A stretch of 64,000 nucleotides of DNA. Origin: Mariprofundaceae bacterium (lineage in GTDB: Bacteria > Pseudomonadota > Zetaproteobacteria > Mariprofundales > Mariprofundaceae). Positions 1-9,901 of the stretch are shown here, piece after piece (the first letter of the stretch is position 1; each line of letters begins with the position of its first letter). The notes beneath the pieces are model-generated. The model did no database searches. It worked only from the letters and a program-made list of their open reading frames with translations, and was not told the DNA's origin. The translations under genes were made by a program, and so were the position numbers. Location: contig JAJFLC010000001.1 in assembly GCA_021772895.1 (NCBI GenBank), positions 1 through 64,000 of the forward strand, written 5' to 3'.

Positions 1-1
1 A

Positions 2-3000
2 TTGACAGCGGTGACGCTGGGAACTGCATCAGCGACAGATCTTGTGGATGGTGTTGTGACTGCAACACCGGATGTAACCGGTCCGTTTGCAGTGGGTGTG
101 CACACGATCACCTGGTCTGCGACGGATGCAGCGGGTAACACGGGCACGGCAGTTCAGACGGTGACGGTGACTGATACAACGGCTCCGGTGGTGACGCCAC
201 CTGCGGCAGTGAGTGCGGAAGCGACGGGTGTTATGACGGTCGTGGCCCTTGGCACAGCCACTGCGACAGATCTTGTAGATGGCACGGTTACGGTGAGCAG
301 TGATGCTCCGGCAGGCGGATTTCCGCTGGGTGTTACGATTGTGACATACACAGCTACAGATACAGCCGGTAACACAGCCACTGCAACACAAAGCGTCACG
401 GTGCAGGATACGACTGCCCCGGTGATCAGCGGTACACCGCTGTTGGATGTGATTGCTGAGGCGACAGGTGCAAATACGCCGCTTGCATTGACAACGCCTG
501 TCGCGACGGATTTGTTTGGTCCTGTATCGGTTACAAACAATGCACCGGCATCTTATCCGTTGGGCACAACGGTTGTGACCTGGACGGCAACCGATACCAA
601 CGGTAATGCATCAACAGCCACGCAAAACGTGGTTGTGCAGGACACCATACCGCCGGTGATTACGGCTCCAGCAGCAGTGACTGCGGAAGCAACCGGTGTT
701 GCGACGACAGTTACGATTGGTACGGCAACTGCGACAGACATCGTGGATGGTACGGTTACGGTGAGTAGTGACGCCCCTGTGGGTGGTTTTTCGCTAGGCG
801 TAACGACAGTGACGTATACAGCAACAGATGCAACAGGCAATACAGGAACAGCGACTCAAACGGTTACTGTGCAGGACACCATACCGCCGGTGATTACGGC
901 ACCTGCAGCAGTGGCGGCAGAAGCAACCGGTGTTGCGACGACAGTTGCGATTGGTATGGCGACTGCAACAGACCTGTTTGGACCGGTGTCGATCACCCAT
1001 AATGCACCCGTGTCTTATCCGCTGGGTACAACGGTTGTGACCTGGACGGCAACGGATACCAACGGCAATGTTTCAACAGCCACGCAAAACGTGGTTGTGC
1101 AGGACACCACACCGCCGGTGATCACCGCACCAGCAGCAGTGACTGCGGAAGCAACCGGTGCTGCGACAACAGTTACGATTGGCACGGCGACCGCGACGGA
1201 TCTGTTCGGGCCAGTATCAATCACCCATAATGCACCCGTGTCTTATCCGTTGGGCACAACGGTTGTGACATGGACAGCGACCGACACCAACGGCAATGCA
1301 TCAACAGCGACTCAAACGGTTACTGTCCAGGATACCACACCGCCGGTCATCACGGCACCTGCAGCAGTGACTGCGAATGTGCTTGATTTGATACCTGTTG
1401 CGGTCGCGATTGGTACGGCGACAGCCACAGATATATTTGCAGTGACGATTACAAGTGATGCGCCTGCGACATTCCCGATTGGTGTGACAACGGTGATTTG
1501 GACCGCAACGGATGCCAGTGGCAACAGCGCAACCGCGATTCAGCTTGTTACGGTGATACTGATAGACAGCGATGGGGATGGTGTTGTTGATATACAGGAT
1601 GCGTTCCCGCTTGATCCGGCAGCATCATTAGATAGCGATGGTGACGGTTTCCCCGATACATGGAATGTGGGCATGACAGCAGCCGATTCAACCACTGTTC
1701 CACCTTTGGTTTTAGATGTTTTCCCGACCGATCCAACGGAGTGGTCTGACCTGGATGGTGATGGCATCGGTGACAACGCCGATCTGGATCGTGACGGTGA
1801 TGGTTTTAACAACGATATTGAGATTCAGGTGGGCACTGACCCGAATGATCCGTTAAGCGTGCCTGCCGACCTTGATGGTGATGGCATCCCCGACCAGCTT
1901 GACCCGGATATTGACGGGGATGGCGTACTCAACGCTGCCGATGCTTTCCCGACTGATCCGACAGAGTGGTCTGATCTGGATGGTGACGGGATTGGTGACA
2001 ACGCCGATCTTGATCGTGATGGCGATGGTTTTAACAATGATATTGAGATTCAGGTGGGTACTGATCCGAACAGTGCATTGAGTGTGCCTGCCGATCTTGA
2101 TGGCGACGGCATCCCCGACCTGCTTGACCCCGATATTGACGGGGATGGCGTACTCAATGGTGCCGATGCTTTCCCGACTGACCCGTATCGTTCATTTGTG
2201 TTGCCAAATCTGAGAATTACCACGCCGCAGACGTTGGTTACGGTTGCGAGCTCTCCTGTGCAGGTTTCAGGCACGCTGGATGATCCGACTGCGATCCTGA
2301 CGATTAATGGCGCTCCGGTATTGCCCAATGCTTCCGGAACATTTCAGGCGGCGGTTACGCTTGTTGATGGCAGCAATATCATTGTGGCGCGTGCAGTGGA
2401 TACGGCGGGCCATGAAGTAACCGATTCGATTAGTGTCTATCTGGATCAGACACCGCCTCATATGACGATTACGACACCAACAGCAGGGCAGGTTGTGCGT
2501 ACGCCGACCATCTCCGTGGGCGGTCTGGTGAACGATATTGTGCGCGGTACAGTCTCTGCATCTCAGGCCAATGTGGTGGTCAATGGCGTGACAGCCACCG
2601 TGAGCAATCGCAGTTATGAGGCCAGAGGTGTTGCGCTTATCCCCGGTGATAATGTGATCACGGTTTCCGGTTCCGATCAGGTGGGCAATACCGGCACAGC
2701 ATCAATTACGGTGCGTTATGAGCCTGTTGTCGGCGCGAAAATAGCGAGTGTTGCCGGGCATGATCAATATGCCAATATCCGTACAGCATTGGCACAGCCG
2801 CTACAGGTTCGTCTTGTGGATGCAGCAGGTCTGCCTGCTGCGCTGAAAGATGTGGTATTCAGGGTGGTGCAGGGTGATGGCAAGATGGGTGCTGCGCCGG
2901 GCACATGCAGTGGTCAGGCGATTGTGGCTAAAACAGACAGTTTCGGTGTGGCTTCAAGCTATTTTATGCTGGGTTCACGGGCAGGCAGTGGTAATCAGCG

Positions 3001-5362
3001 GGTGCGTGCCACGGCCGTGGGTTATGACGGTGAAATCATCTTTACCGCATCTGCCTTGCCAAATCCGGGCAATAAACTGAGCGTTAATTCAGGTAACAAT
3101 CAACGCGGAGCGGCAGGCATGGCGGTTGGATTGCCATTTGTTGCCGTGGTGACCGATGATGGTGGCAATGTGGTGGCCGGTGCTGCGGTTGATTTCAATG
3201 TGGTGGCCGGTGGCGGCACGTTTGATAATGGTACGGCTTTGCACAGTGCTCTTACCGATAGCGATGGCCGTGTGTCGGCCAGGTTTACGTTGGGATTTGA
3301 GCCGGGTTTTGATAATCACCGTGTCACTGCCACGCTTGTAGGCACACCGCATACAGCCGGGTTTACAGCCTCTGCCCTTATAGCAGGTGCTCCGGGAGCA
3401 ACCAGCATTTCAGGTGTGGTACTCGATAATCAGGATAATCCATTGCCAGCGGTCACTGTTCGTGTGGATGGCATACAACGTTCCGCTGTCACTGATCCCT
3501 ATGGTCACTTCACCATCACACAGGTGCCGGTTGGTCCGGTACATCTGATAGCCGATGGCTCGACCACCACGGCAGTGGGTGAGTGGCCGACATTGAGCCA
3601 AAATGTTATCACGGTTGCCGGTGCAGATAATCCACTGCCTGCTCCGATCTATATGATCAAACTCGATACTGCGAATGCGGTGACGGTGGGCGGTGTTGAT
3701 GTGGATTATACACTGGCTGCGGTTCCAGGCTTCAAGCTGAGTGTCAAAGCCGGTTCAGTGACCTTCCCGGATGGTTCGAAGACAGGTCAGTTATCGGTGA
3801 CAGCTGTGAATGCATCGAAAGTACCGATGTCACCACCGAATGGTATGCAGCCGCAGTTGATCGTGACGATTCAACCAACAGGCGCAGTGTTTGATCCGCC
3901 TGCACCGCTGACGTTGCCCAACGTAGATGCCCATGCCCCGGGTGCTGAGGTTGAGATGTACTCTTTTGATCACGATCTTGAAGAGTTTGTCGCCATTGGT
4001 CTGGGTACAGTGAGTGCGGATGGTGCTGTGATCGAGTCGAACCCCGGTGTGGGTGTGGTCAAGGCCGGCTGGCACTGTGGTTCTCAACCTGCGGGGGATG
4101 GTAATACCTGTAGTTGCTCTGTCTGTAAAAAGTGTGCAGGCGATGGGTGTGTGGATATGAATAACGAAATGCAAAGCGACTGTGTTGCTTGCAAAAAAGG
4201 GAACCCCTGGAACCTGAACGCTGGATCAGTAACTCCGACAGCATGTCAGGTATGTGATGGAAAAGGCGGCACACAGGCCGCGCAAAATAATTCGACTTGC
4301 AGAGGGGCAACAGCCAATGGCGCACCGTATACAGGGGTTTGTCAGCAAGGCGTATGTGAATCTCAATACGTTGAAATATACAATGGAGTAAATGTGATGG
4401 CGAATAACGGTAAGGCATTTATTGATGCTGCGCCTGCTATGCCAGCACTTACAGCGCGTCTTGTGGGTGGGGATTTAACAGATTCAGTAATTTGGGGCAT
4501 TGCTCTGGATTACGCTAGAGCTGGTCAAAGTTTAGGAAAGGCAGTTACTTTGACTGGTGATCAAAAATTGGATCTTAGAGCAGTAATTGGCTCGGTAAGA
4601 GGTGGTGATTTAACAGTGCTAGCAACGGTGAATGGAAAAAATAGCACGAAATCGATTAAGATTTATGGCAAAAACCCATCGGAGCCTGATGCTCTAGCAT
4701 ATGTTAATATACAAAAAGGGGGGCATTGGTATGCGCCTGCGATTGCTAGACATGAATCTCGAAGCGCGACACAAGGGCGAACATATATGCAGTTTAATAC
4801 GCTTACTTCAGTGATTTCTCCAGGAGAACCTAATCGATCTTCGGATCAAATTGGTTGGGGCATTATGCAGGCGACGAATCCACCCCCTACACCTGTTCAA
4901 GTTTGGGACTGGAAGACCAATGTGAGGCATGGAATTAATGTTTTGAACTTGAAAAGAAATGGAGATAAAGGTCTTCCTTCAAATGTTCTAGCGAATGGCT
5001 ATACAGCAACGGCTTGGGGAACGAAGCGATGGGTGAATCGTCAAGTCACGCAGCAGATGATGGATGCTCCTAATAAAGAGTTGTTCTTAGAAAATCTTAA
5101 ATGGGGAAAAATTACTTATAAGGCGACGAGAGTTGGGCCAGATATCAATAATTATTTCTCAGTAAGCGAACTTGCAGCTAATTCTCCAAATGTAATTGAT
5201 GCATCAACCATTCTGGCTTTTAATGGAGGAACATCTACAGGAAAATCTCTTATTGGTTGGCAGAGAGCTAGTAAAAAATGGCGAGTTGATAATCCTTCTA
5301 CCAATATAAACAAATACGTGGACAAAATTAGTGATGAAGTAAAGGCAGGAGAATTACCGTGA
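2..5362 (+). CDS. Giant secreted HYR-repeat protein with C-terminal lytic transglycosylase-like domain (5' end outside window)
   Basis: The reading frame is open at the window start, so the signal peptide and N terminus are missing; 1786 residues are visible. In order it holds at least six HYR-type beta-sandwich repeats (to about residue 515), calcium-binding thrombospondin type-3 repeats of the DxDGDG type (520-725), Ig-like/Big domains, a carboxypeptidase-regulatory-like domain (about 1135-1185), a Cys-rich segment (about 1355-1455) and a C-terminal domain. The last 230 residues look like a lysozyme-fold transglycosylase: ARHES near 1584 would supply the catalytic Glu, GWGIMQ lies near 1619, and LAFNGG comes later. 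The stop overlaps the next start by 4 bp (GTGA). I infer a cell-surface or secreted protein whose C terminus cuts peptidoglycan. The enzyme assignment is by motif only and moderate; the repeat architecture is certain. Confidence 0.85.
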   Translation: MTAVTLGTASATDLVDGVVTATPDVTGPFAVGVHTITWSATDAAGNTGTAVQTVTVTDTTAPVVTPPAAVSAEATGVMTVVALGTATATDLVDGTVTVSSDAPAGGFPLGVTIVTYTATDTAGNTATATQSVTVQDTTAPVISGTPLLDVIAEATGANTPLALTTPVATDLFGPVSVTNNAPASYPLGTTVVTWTATDTNGNASTATQNVVVQDTIPPVITAPAAVTAEATGVATTVTIGTATATDIVDGTVTVSSDAPVGGFSLGVTTVTYTATDATGNTGTATQTVTVQDTIPPVITAPAAVAAEATGVATTVAIGMATATDLFGPVSITHNAPVSYPLGTTVVTWTATDTNGNVSTATQNVVVQDTTPPVITAPAAVTAEATGAATTVTIGTATATDLFGPVSITHNAPVSYPLGTTVVTWTATDTNGNASTATQTVTVQDTTPPVITAPAAVTANVLDLIPVAVAIGTATATDIFAVTITSDAPATFPIGVTTVIWTATDASGNSATAIQLVTVILIDSDGDGVVDIQDAFPLDPAASLDSDGDGFPDTWNVGMTAADSTTVPPLVLDVFPTDPTEWSDLDGDGIGDNADLDRDGDGFNNDIEIQVGTDPNDPLSVPADLDGDGIPDQLDPDIDGDGVLNAADAFPTDPTEWSDLDGDGIGDNADLDRDGDGFNNDIEIQVGTDPNSALSVPADLDGDGIPDLLDPDIDGDGVLNGADAFPTDPYRSFVLPNLRITTPQTLVTVASSPVQVSGTLDDPTAILTINGAPVLPNASGTFQAAVTLVDGSNIIVARAVDTAGHEVTDSISVYLDQTPPHMTITTPTAGQVVRTPTISVGGLVNDIVRGTVSASQANVVVNGVTATVSNRSYEARGVALIPGDNVITVSGSDQVGNTGTASITVRYEPVVGAKIASVAGHDQYANIRTALAQPLQVRLVDAAGLPAALKDVVFRVVQGDGKMGAAPGTCSGQAIVAKTDSFGVASSYFMLGSRAGSGNQRVRATAVGYDGEIIFTASALPNPGNKLSVNSGNNQRGAAGMAVGLPFVAVVTDDGGNVVAGAAVDFNVVAGGGTFDNGTALHSALTDSDGRVSARFTLGFEPGFDNHRVTATLVGTPHTAGFTASALIAGAPGATSISGVVLDNQDNPLPAVTVRVDGIQRSAVTDPYGHFTITQVPVGPVHLIADGSTTTAVGEWPTLSQNVITVAGADNPLPAPIYMIKLDTANAVTVGGVDVDYTLAAVPGFKLSVKAGSVTFPDGSKTGQLSVTAVNASKVPMSPPNGMQPQLIVTIQPTGAVFDPPAPLTLPNVDAHAPGAEVEMYSFDHDLEEFVAIGLGTVSADGAVIESNPGVGVVKAGWHCGSQPAGDGNTCSCSVCKKCAGDGCVDMNNEMQSDCVACKKGNPWNLNAGSVTPTACQVCDGKGGTQAAQNNSTCRGATANGAPYTGVCQQGVCESQYVEIYNGVNVMANNGKAFIDAAPAMPALTARLVGGDLTDSVIWGIALDYARAGQSLGKAVTLTGDQKLDLRAVIGSVRGGDLTVLATVNGKNSTKSIKIYGKNPSEPDALAYVNIQKGGHWYAPAIARHESRSATQGRTYMQFNTLTSVISPGEPNRSSDQIGWGIMQATNPPPTPVQVWDWKTNVRHGINVLNLKRNGDKGLPSNVLANGYTATAWGTKRWVNRQVTQQMMDAPNKELFLENLKWGKITYKATRVGPDINNYFSVSELAANSPNVIDASTILAFNGGTSTGKSLIGWQRASKKWRVDNPSTNINKYVDKISDEVKAGELP
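170..1555 (+). repeat. Tandem HYR-domain DNA repeats, period about 228-234 bp
   Basis: Successive copies of a unit that encodes D-T-x-P-P-V-I-T-A-P-A-A-V-T-A-E-A-T-G follow one another at about 640, 872, 1100 and 1328, with more diverged copies upstream. Two unit flavours alternate, one with IVDGTVTVSSDAP and one with LFGPVSITHNAP. Neighbouring copies are nearly identical in nucleotides, which points to recent duplication or gene conversion. Copy number is therefore likely to vary between strains. Confidence 0.9.
1720..2192 (+). repeat. Duplicated thrombospondin type-3 calcium-binding module
   Basis: Two near-identical copies of about 234 bp lie head to tail, each beginning with FPTDPTEWSDLDGDGIGDN and ending with DIDGDGVLN-ADAF. 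Each carries several Asp-rich DxDGDG loops of the kind that bind calcium in thrombospondin type-3 repeats. The module stiffens extracellular stalks when calcium is present, which suits a marine or brackish setting. Confidence 0.85.
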
Positions 5363-6585
5363 ATAAGTCATTGTTGTTGGTAATTAGCTTAATATGTTTC
5401 CCTTTGTTTTCATGGGGAGGGGATGCTTTCGTAGTATCAGGACAGGGTGTAGGTGCTGAAAACCCTACCAATGATTTACGAATTTTTCGGTGGCAGAAAG
5501 ACAAGAAAAACCTAAAACTCGAAGAAAAAATTGAGTTTCCAAGAACTGGCATTGGCGGAATATATGAGTTAGGGATACTTCATGATCAGCGGCTGTTTGC
5601 AGTCATTGGAGGTTGGTCTCCCGAATTAAATAAGGCTCCGTTGACAGTGCTGAAATTTCAAAAAGGAAAAATTATCAAGCAACTTTACATGTTTGACTTA
5701 AATCGCCTGTTTGAATTGTATTTTCATCAAAGTGGGAAAGTTGCTTTACGACTATCTCATCCTTGGGAGTGGCTGCTGATTGATCCAGAAGTTGAAAATG
5801 ATAAGGGTGAAATAATCACTAATAAAGAATTCTATTGGGATGAATTGGTTGGATTGCATGCTTTTTTTCAGTCTCTTGGTGATGTAAATCCGGCTTATCT
5901 GAGTATAGAACCTTCGGGAGAAGCGAAGCATTGGTTTAAAAAAACATCGGCCCAATTTGCGCTTAAAGATAGACTTAATGGTTTTTTCGATAATGCATCT
6001 GGAACAATAGACATCATAAGAAATACGCCATCAATTATGGAAATGACGATGTATGATTATAACTCCGAGAAGGATACGGTTGGTTTGATTATATGGGATA
6101 AGATAAAGGATCTGTGGGTTTATAATTGGATTCCAACGATGCCTCCTGCTTTAGTACTTGCTGTTGGAGAGTTCGTTGTTTTTCAGGAGTTAAAGGGAAT
6201 TGGAAATGATCAAGCTCAAACAGGCAATTTTGTATTTTATAATATAACTAAAAATGACATGTTCAAAGCACAAGTTGGGCAAGATAGTGAGGTGTTTGAT
6301 ATTGATGATGAAGGTTGGATTTTGTATCGAGCTGGCGATACGCTCTATAAAGCACAAATTCAGAAAGATCATTTGAGTGAACCTGTTAAACTTGTAACCG
6401 ACCCTGCTATTACAAGCGTTCATTGGGGTCTATGGGCTGAAGATGATCCTTTAGCGGTAGGTTCCGAAAAAGTCACTTCAGATATGCCTGTTTGGCAATA
6501 TCTGTTAATTGGAATTTTCTTATTAATCGCAGTGATTATGTTTGTTCGTGGCCGCCGAAAACGTTCGGATGGGCAGGGCGATTGA
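5359..6585 (+). CDS. Periplasmic protein with C-terminal membrane anchor; candidate immunity protein for the upstream transglycosylase domain
   Basis: No family is recognised. The 408 residues begin with a clear signal peptide (about residues 1-20, hydrophobic LLLVISLICFPLF) and end with one membrane helix (about 377-396) followed by the basic tail RGRRKR. The bulk would therefore sit in the periplasm with a short cytoplasmic tail. The GTG start overlaps the stop of the giant protein (GTGA), with an AGGAG ribosome site just upstream, so the two are translationally coupled. The body is rich in short beta strands, possibly a propeller. Coupling plus periplasmic topology is what an immunity protein against a peptidoglycan enzyme would need. 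That role is inference; a structural partner is the alternative. Confidence 0.75.
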   Translation: MNKSLLLVISLICFPLFSWGGDAFVVSGQGVGAENPTNDLRIFRWQKDKKNLKLEEKIEFPRTGIGGIYELGILHDQRLFAVIGGWSPELNKAPLTVLKFQKGKIIKQLYMFDLNRLFELYFHQSGKVALRLSHPWEWLLIDPEVENDKGEIITNKEFYWDELVGLHAFFQSLGDVNPAYLSIEPSGEAKHWFKKTSAQFALKDRLNGFFDNASGTIDIIRNTPSIMEMTMYDYNSEKDTVGLIIWDKIKDLWVYNWIPTMPPALVLAVGEFVVFQELKGIGNDQAQTGNFVFYNITKNDMFKAQVGQDSEVFDIDDEGWILYRAGDTLYKAQIQKDHLSEPVKLVTDPAITSVHWGLWAEDDPLAVGSEKVTSDMPVWQYLLIGIFLLIAVIMFVRGRRKRSDGQGD

Positions 6586-8986
6586 TGAATTTTACCCAGA
6601 CAACGACTTGTCCTAAAGTGGTTAGGCTGAATTCGCGTAACAACCAGCGCGGTGCCGCGGGTGTGGCGATAGCCCTTCCATTTGTCACAGTTCGTGTGGA
6701 TGGCATCCAGCGAGTCGGTGTTACTGATCCCTATGGTCACTTCACCATCACCCAGGTTCCGGTTGGGCCTGTGCATCTGATTGCCGATGGTTCAACCACC
6801 ACGGCAGTGGGTGAGTGGCCAACGCTAAGTCAGAACATCATCACGGTTGCCGGAGCAGATAATCCACTGCCAGCCCCGATCTACATGATCAAACTGGATA
6901 TTTCGAATGCGGTGACGGTGGGCGGTGTGGATGTGGATTATACACTGGCTGAAGTCCCCGGTTTCAAACTGAGTGTCAAAGCCGGTTCAGTGACCTTCCC
7001 GGATGGTTCGAAGACAGGTCAGTTATCAGTAACAGCCGTGAATGCTTCAAAAGTACCGATGTCACCACCGAATGGTATGCAGCCGCAGTTGATTGTGACG
7101 ATTCAGCCAACCGGTGCAGTGTTTGATCCACCAGCACCACTGACACTACCGAACGTGGATGCCATGCTCCGGGTGCTGAGGTTGAGATGTACTCTTTTGA
7201 CCACGATTTGGAGGAGTTTGTCGCCATTGGTCTGGGTACAGTGAGTGCGGATGGCTCGGTGATTGAGTCCAATCCCGGCGTGGGTGTGGTCAAGGCCGGC
7301 TGGCACTGTGGTTCTCAGCCTGCGGGGGGTGGCGATGTAGGCGGTGCATGTGTTCCAGAGGGTAGCATCATTAATCATGTGCTGGATACTGTGCCAGCCG
7401 CGATTGGGGGCAACATCACACTCTCAAGAGGCAAGACGGTTGAATTTAGCACGAGCGCTGAAATCAAAGGAAAAACCCCTGAAAGTTGTTCACCAAATAT
7501 TAATTATTCATGGGATTTCCATGATTATAAACTGCCTAGGAGAGGGGCAACGACAACGCATACCTTTAACCGTCCCGGAACTCATAAAATCACGGCGATA
7601 GTGAAGGGAAGCTGTAAATGTCCGGTAGAGTCGCTTCAAACAATAACTGTGACAGTGAGTGAACTTGAAGTTAAGTCTTCAAGTGACCCTGTTAGTAATG
7701 CTGTGGGTTCGTTTGTTGTTGCACCATCGACAACTGTGGCGACGACTGGTGGAAGAAACCTTGGCTGGGATCCTATTATAGTAAAATATCCTGGAACACT
7801 TGGCCCCGGTGAGTCTATTGTCTGGAAAGTTGAGGCGATGCAGAGCAATGATTCAAAGGCTCCTCTGTTCAGAGGCTATGGTGGTGTTGAAGTGTTGCCC
7901 CTAGCGCTTGGTGGTACAGGTGTAACGGGTAGCGGCTCCGGGTATTTTGGTGCTCCATGGAAGAGTGACCTGAGCAATATCGTGACTACGGTTAAATTTT
8001 TGCCGAAACCGCCGCTGCATTTGCCTGCATCTTATACTGGTGGTTTACAAAATGCTTCCGTTGCCGGCACAAAAGGAATAGATAAATATCAGCGCAATCC
8101 ACAGCTTGCCTATAAGATTTCAGCAACGATTTTGCCTACAGTCAAACCGCTTGTATCGATAATTGTTCGGATGGATGAGAAAGATATGATCCGACAAGAG
8201 TATATTACACATCTTGCATCGGCACCTGCCTCTGCGAACGATGTGAAGGTTCCAACGCGTGCACAGATTGTGAGCTGGGCATCATTGGGTGGCATTGAGT
8301 GGGGCAGTAATGGTGTTGGATACCCTTATCCCTATCAATATGTTGTGAATGATGGAATGCAACACATGTGGACCTTTTATAAATCGGAATTTGAAGGTAT
8401 TCCCAAGGTTGTGCCTTTGAGTGATCCTTATGCTGGGATAAGAGATCCGAATGGCCCCAATCCTCCGCCATTCCCTGGGTCAATCACACTTGAGGCAAAT
8501 CAGACCGCAAGGGTGACCAGTGCCTATCGTAACCCTGAACGGAATGAGTTTTTCTCCACAGCCTCAGCAAGCAGGCATATGTTAGGCCGTGCGTTGGATG
8601 TCAGTGTGAATAATATTGGCGGTTATGGAACACAGTCACGCGGCGCTGCTTTTTATAAAGCATGGGAAACGATTCATCGCTTAACCCCTTTACCAGCGGG
8701 GGGATATAACCCAATACGAATTACAGGAACACCGGGAACACCGGGGACTCCAGGCACATCGACAAGTGTACCATGGGCAGACAGGTGGGCGCTGGAAACG
8801 GGAAATGCTAAAGATATATTAGTTAATAATTCGGGGTGGGTGACGCAGGTGTATAATAAGGTCACAAAACAATATGATGATACGTTCTATGCGGAAGACA
8901 TTAATCAAGATGGTGTTCTTGATGGTTACGAAGCTACAGGCCATTTGCATATACAGGATAATCCAAACCAAGGAGGTCATCTATGA
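6585..8986 (+). pseudogene. Orphan C-terminal cassette: partial copy of the giant gene joined to an M15/VanY-like peptidase domain, frameshifted
   Basis: The cassette starts with an ATG overlapping the previous stop (TGATG), gives about 190 residues copied from the giant protein, then loses frame. At about 7161-7165 it has GATGCCATG where the parent (near 3930) has GATGCCCATG: one C is missing. The restored frame from 7187 runs 599 residues to 8986. It continues the parental sequence to GWHCGSQPAG, then diverges into a PKD-like domain and a C-terminal domain with SRHMLGRALDV (about residues 460-470) and HLH (about 586-588), the His/Asp/His zinc-ligand pattern of M15/VanY-like DD-peptidases. 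No signal peptide is present in either piece. It is best read as a silent donor cassette that could replace the active C terminus by recombination. Confidence 0.8.
6708..7330 (+). repeat. Recombination-length duplication of 3457-4096 (pre-C-terminal segment)
   Basis: This segment repeats the region before the variable C terminus of the giant gene at very high nucleotide identity, including 59 identical bases at 3737-3795 and 6969-7027. Similarity stops abruptly after the codons for GWHCGSQPAG in both copies. A short further match upstream (NNQRGAAG, about 6637-6690 against 3092-3145) is fused directly to it, so the copy lacks about 315 bp present in the parent. Confidence 0.9.
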
Positions 8987-9873
8987 AGACAAGGTACTCA
9001 GCTGTTCTTTTGGTTTTGCTTTCGATAGCTGGATTTTCTATTGCTCATGCTGGGCCTGCTGAAGAATGGCTCAAAAAAACGCAGCAATCAGAAGGTGATG
9101 AACCTCATACAATAAGTGAAATTGAAGAGTTTTTAAAAATTGCCGATCCTATCGTTAAGGAGGGATCAGATAATCCTGTTTTTTGGTATGTATTAGGTAT
9201 TTATAGCAAACGGCAGTTTGGTGATTATTATAAGAAAGCTAAACACCTTGGGACATATTCACCAGCTAACCCTGAGTCACAAGCTTTAGTAAAAAAATAT
9301 TCATTTTACTATCGTAATGCAATAGATGCCGATGATAACCCTGATGCGCCTGTACACTTAGGTGCTGATGAGTTGATCTCTATAACAAATACTACATTGA
9401 TGGATTCAGATGTTGTTGAGCGTAGCTATAAAAAACAGTTGGAGCTTGCTCAAGCAGGCAAGGCCGATGTTGAGAATGAGAACTATGAGTATACGACTTA
9501 CGAGTTTCTTCTTGAAAGTTATTCGGATCAGAAGAATCCCGAAAAATATATCGAAACGATAAATGAAATGATTGAACGATTTCCAAACACTTCCCGGATG
9601 GAAGAGCTGCTTGAATATAAGCGTCAAGCCGAGGTCGCGATAGAGAAGCGAGACCGTGAAGCAGCAGGTATCACAGACCAGCAGGATGTTTATGCCGTAC
9701 CGGAACCCAAGGCGGTTGTAAAAGAGATAGCTGTGGTGAAGAAGGTTCCACAGGTTGAGCAATCCACAACGCCGACGGTTGAAAAGAATGGTTTGAATCT
9801 CTGGCTGCTGATCGGTGGCGGTATTGTGTTGCTTGGCGTGATCGTGCTGCTGATGCGCCGGAAGAAGAATTAG
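8983..9873 (+). CDS. Periplasmic alpha-helical repeat protein with C-terminal membrane anchor; candidate immunity protein for the M15-type cassette
   Basis: The 296-residue product starts with a signal peptide (about residues 1-23, LLVLLSIAGFSIAHA) and ends with one membrane helix (about 268-288) and the basic tail RRKKN. The middle is helical and TPR-like in spacing, then a Pro/Val-rich linker. The ATG overlaps the orphan cassette stop by 4 bp (ATGA), and GGAGG lies just upstream, so this pair repeats the layout of the first toxin-like/membrane pair although the two membrane proteins are unrelated in sequence. No family is recognised. The immunity role is inferred from position and topology. 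Since the cassette upstream is frameshifted, retention of an intact gene here would make sense if it still protects against sibling cells. Confidence 0.75.
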   Translation: MKTRYSAVLLVLLSIAGFSIAHAGPAEEWLKKTQQSEGDEPHTISEIEEFLKIADPIVKEGSDNPVFWYVLGIYSKRQFGDYYKKAKHLGTYSPANPESQALVKKYSFYYRNAIDADDNPDAPVHLGADELISITNTTLMDSDVVERSYKKQLELAQAGKADVENENYEYTTYEFLLESYSDQKNPEKYIETINEMIERFPNTSRMEELLEYKRQAEVAIEKRDREAAGITDQQDVYAVPEPKAVVKEIAVVKKVPQVEQSTTPTVEKNGLNLWLLIGGGIVLLGVIVLLMRRKKN

Positions 9874-9901
9874 GAATGTCAGAGGAACAGGAGGGTATGA
9901 G

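Noticed and set aside
170-2192. CRISPR-like array
   Set aside because: The repeats are about 230 bp, in frame and protein-coding (HYR and type-3 repeats), with no unique spacers.
6492-6584. Upstream extension of the orphan cassette inside the preceding gene
   Set aside because: The 31 extra codons lie within the coding end of the membrane protein and are a shadow frame; ATG at 6585 fits the overlap seen in the second pair.
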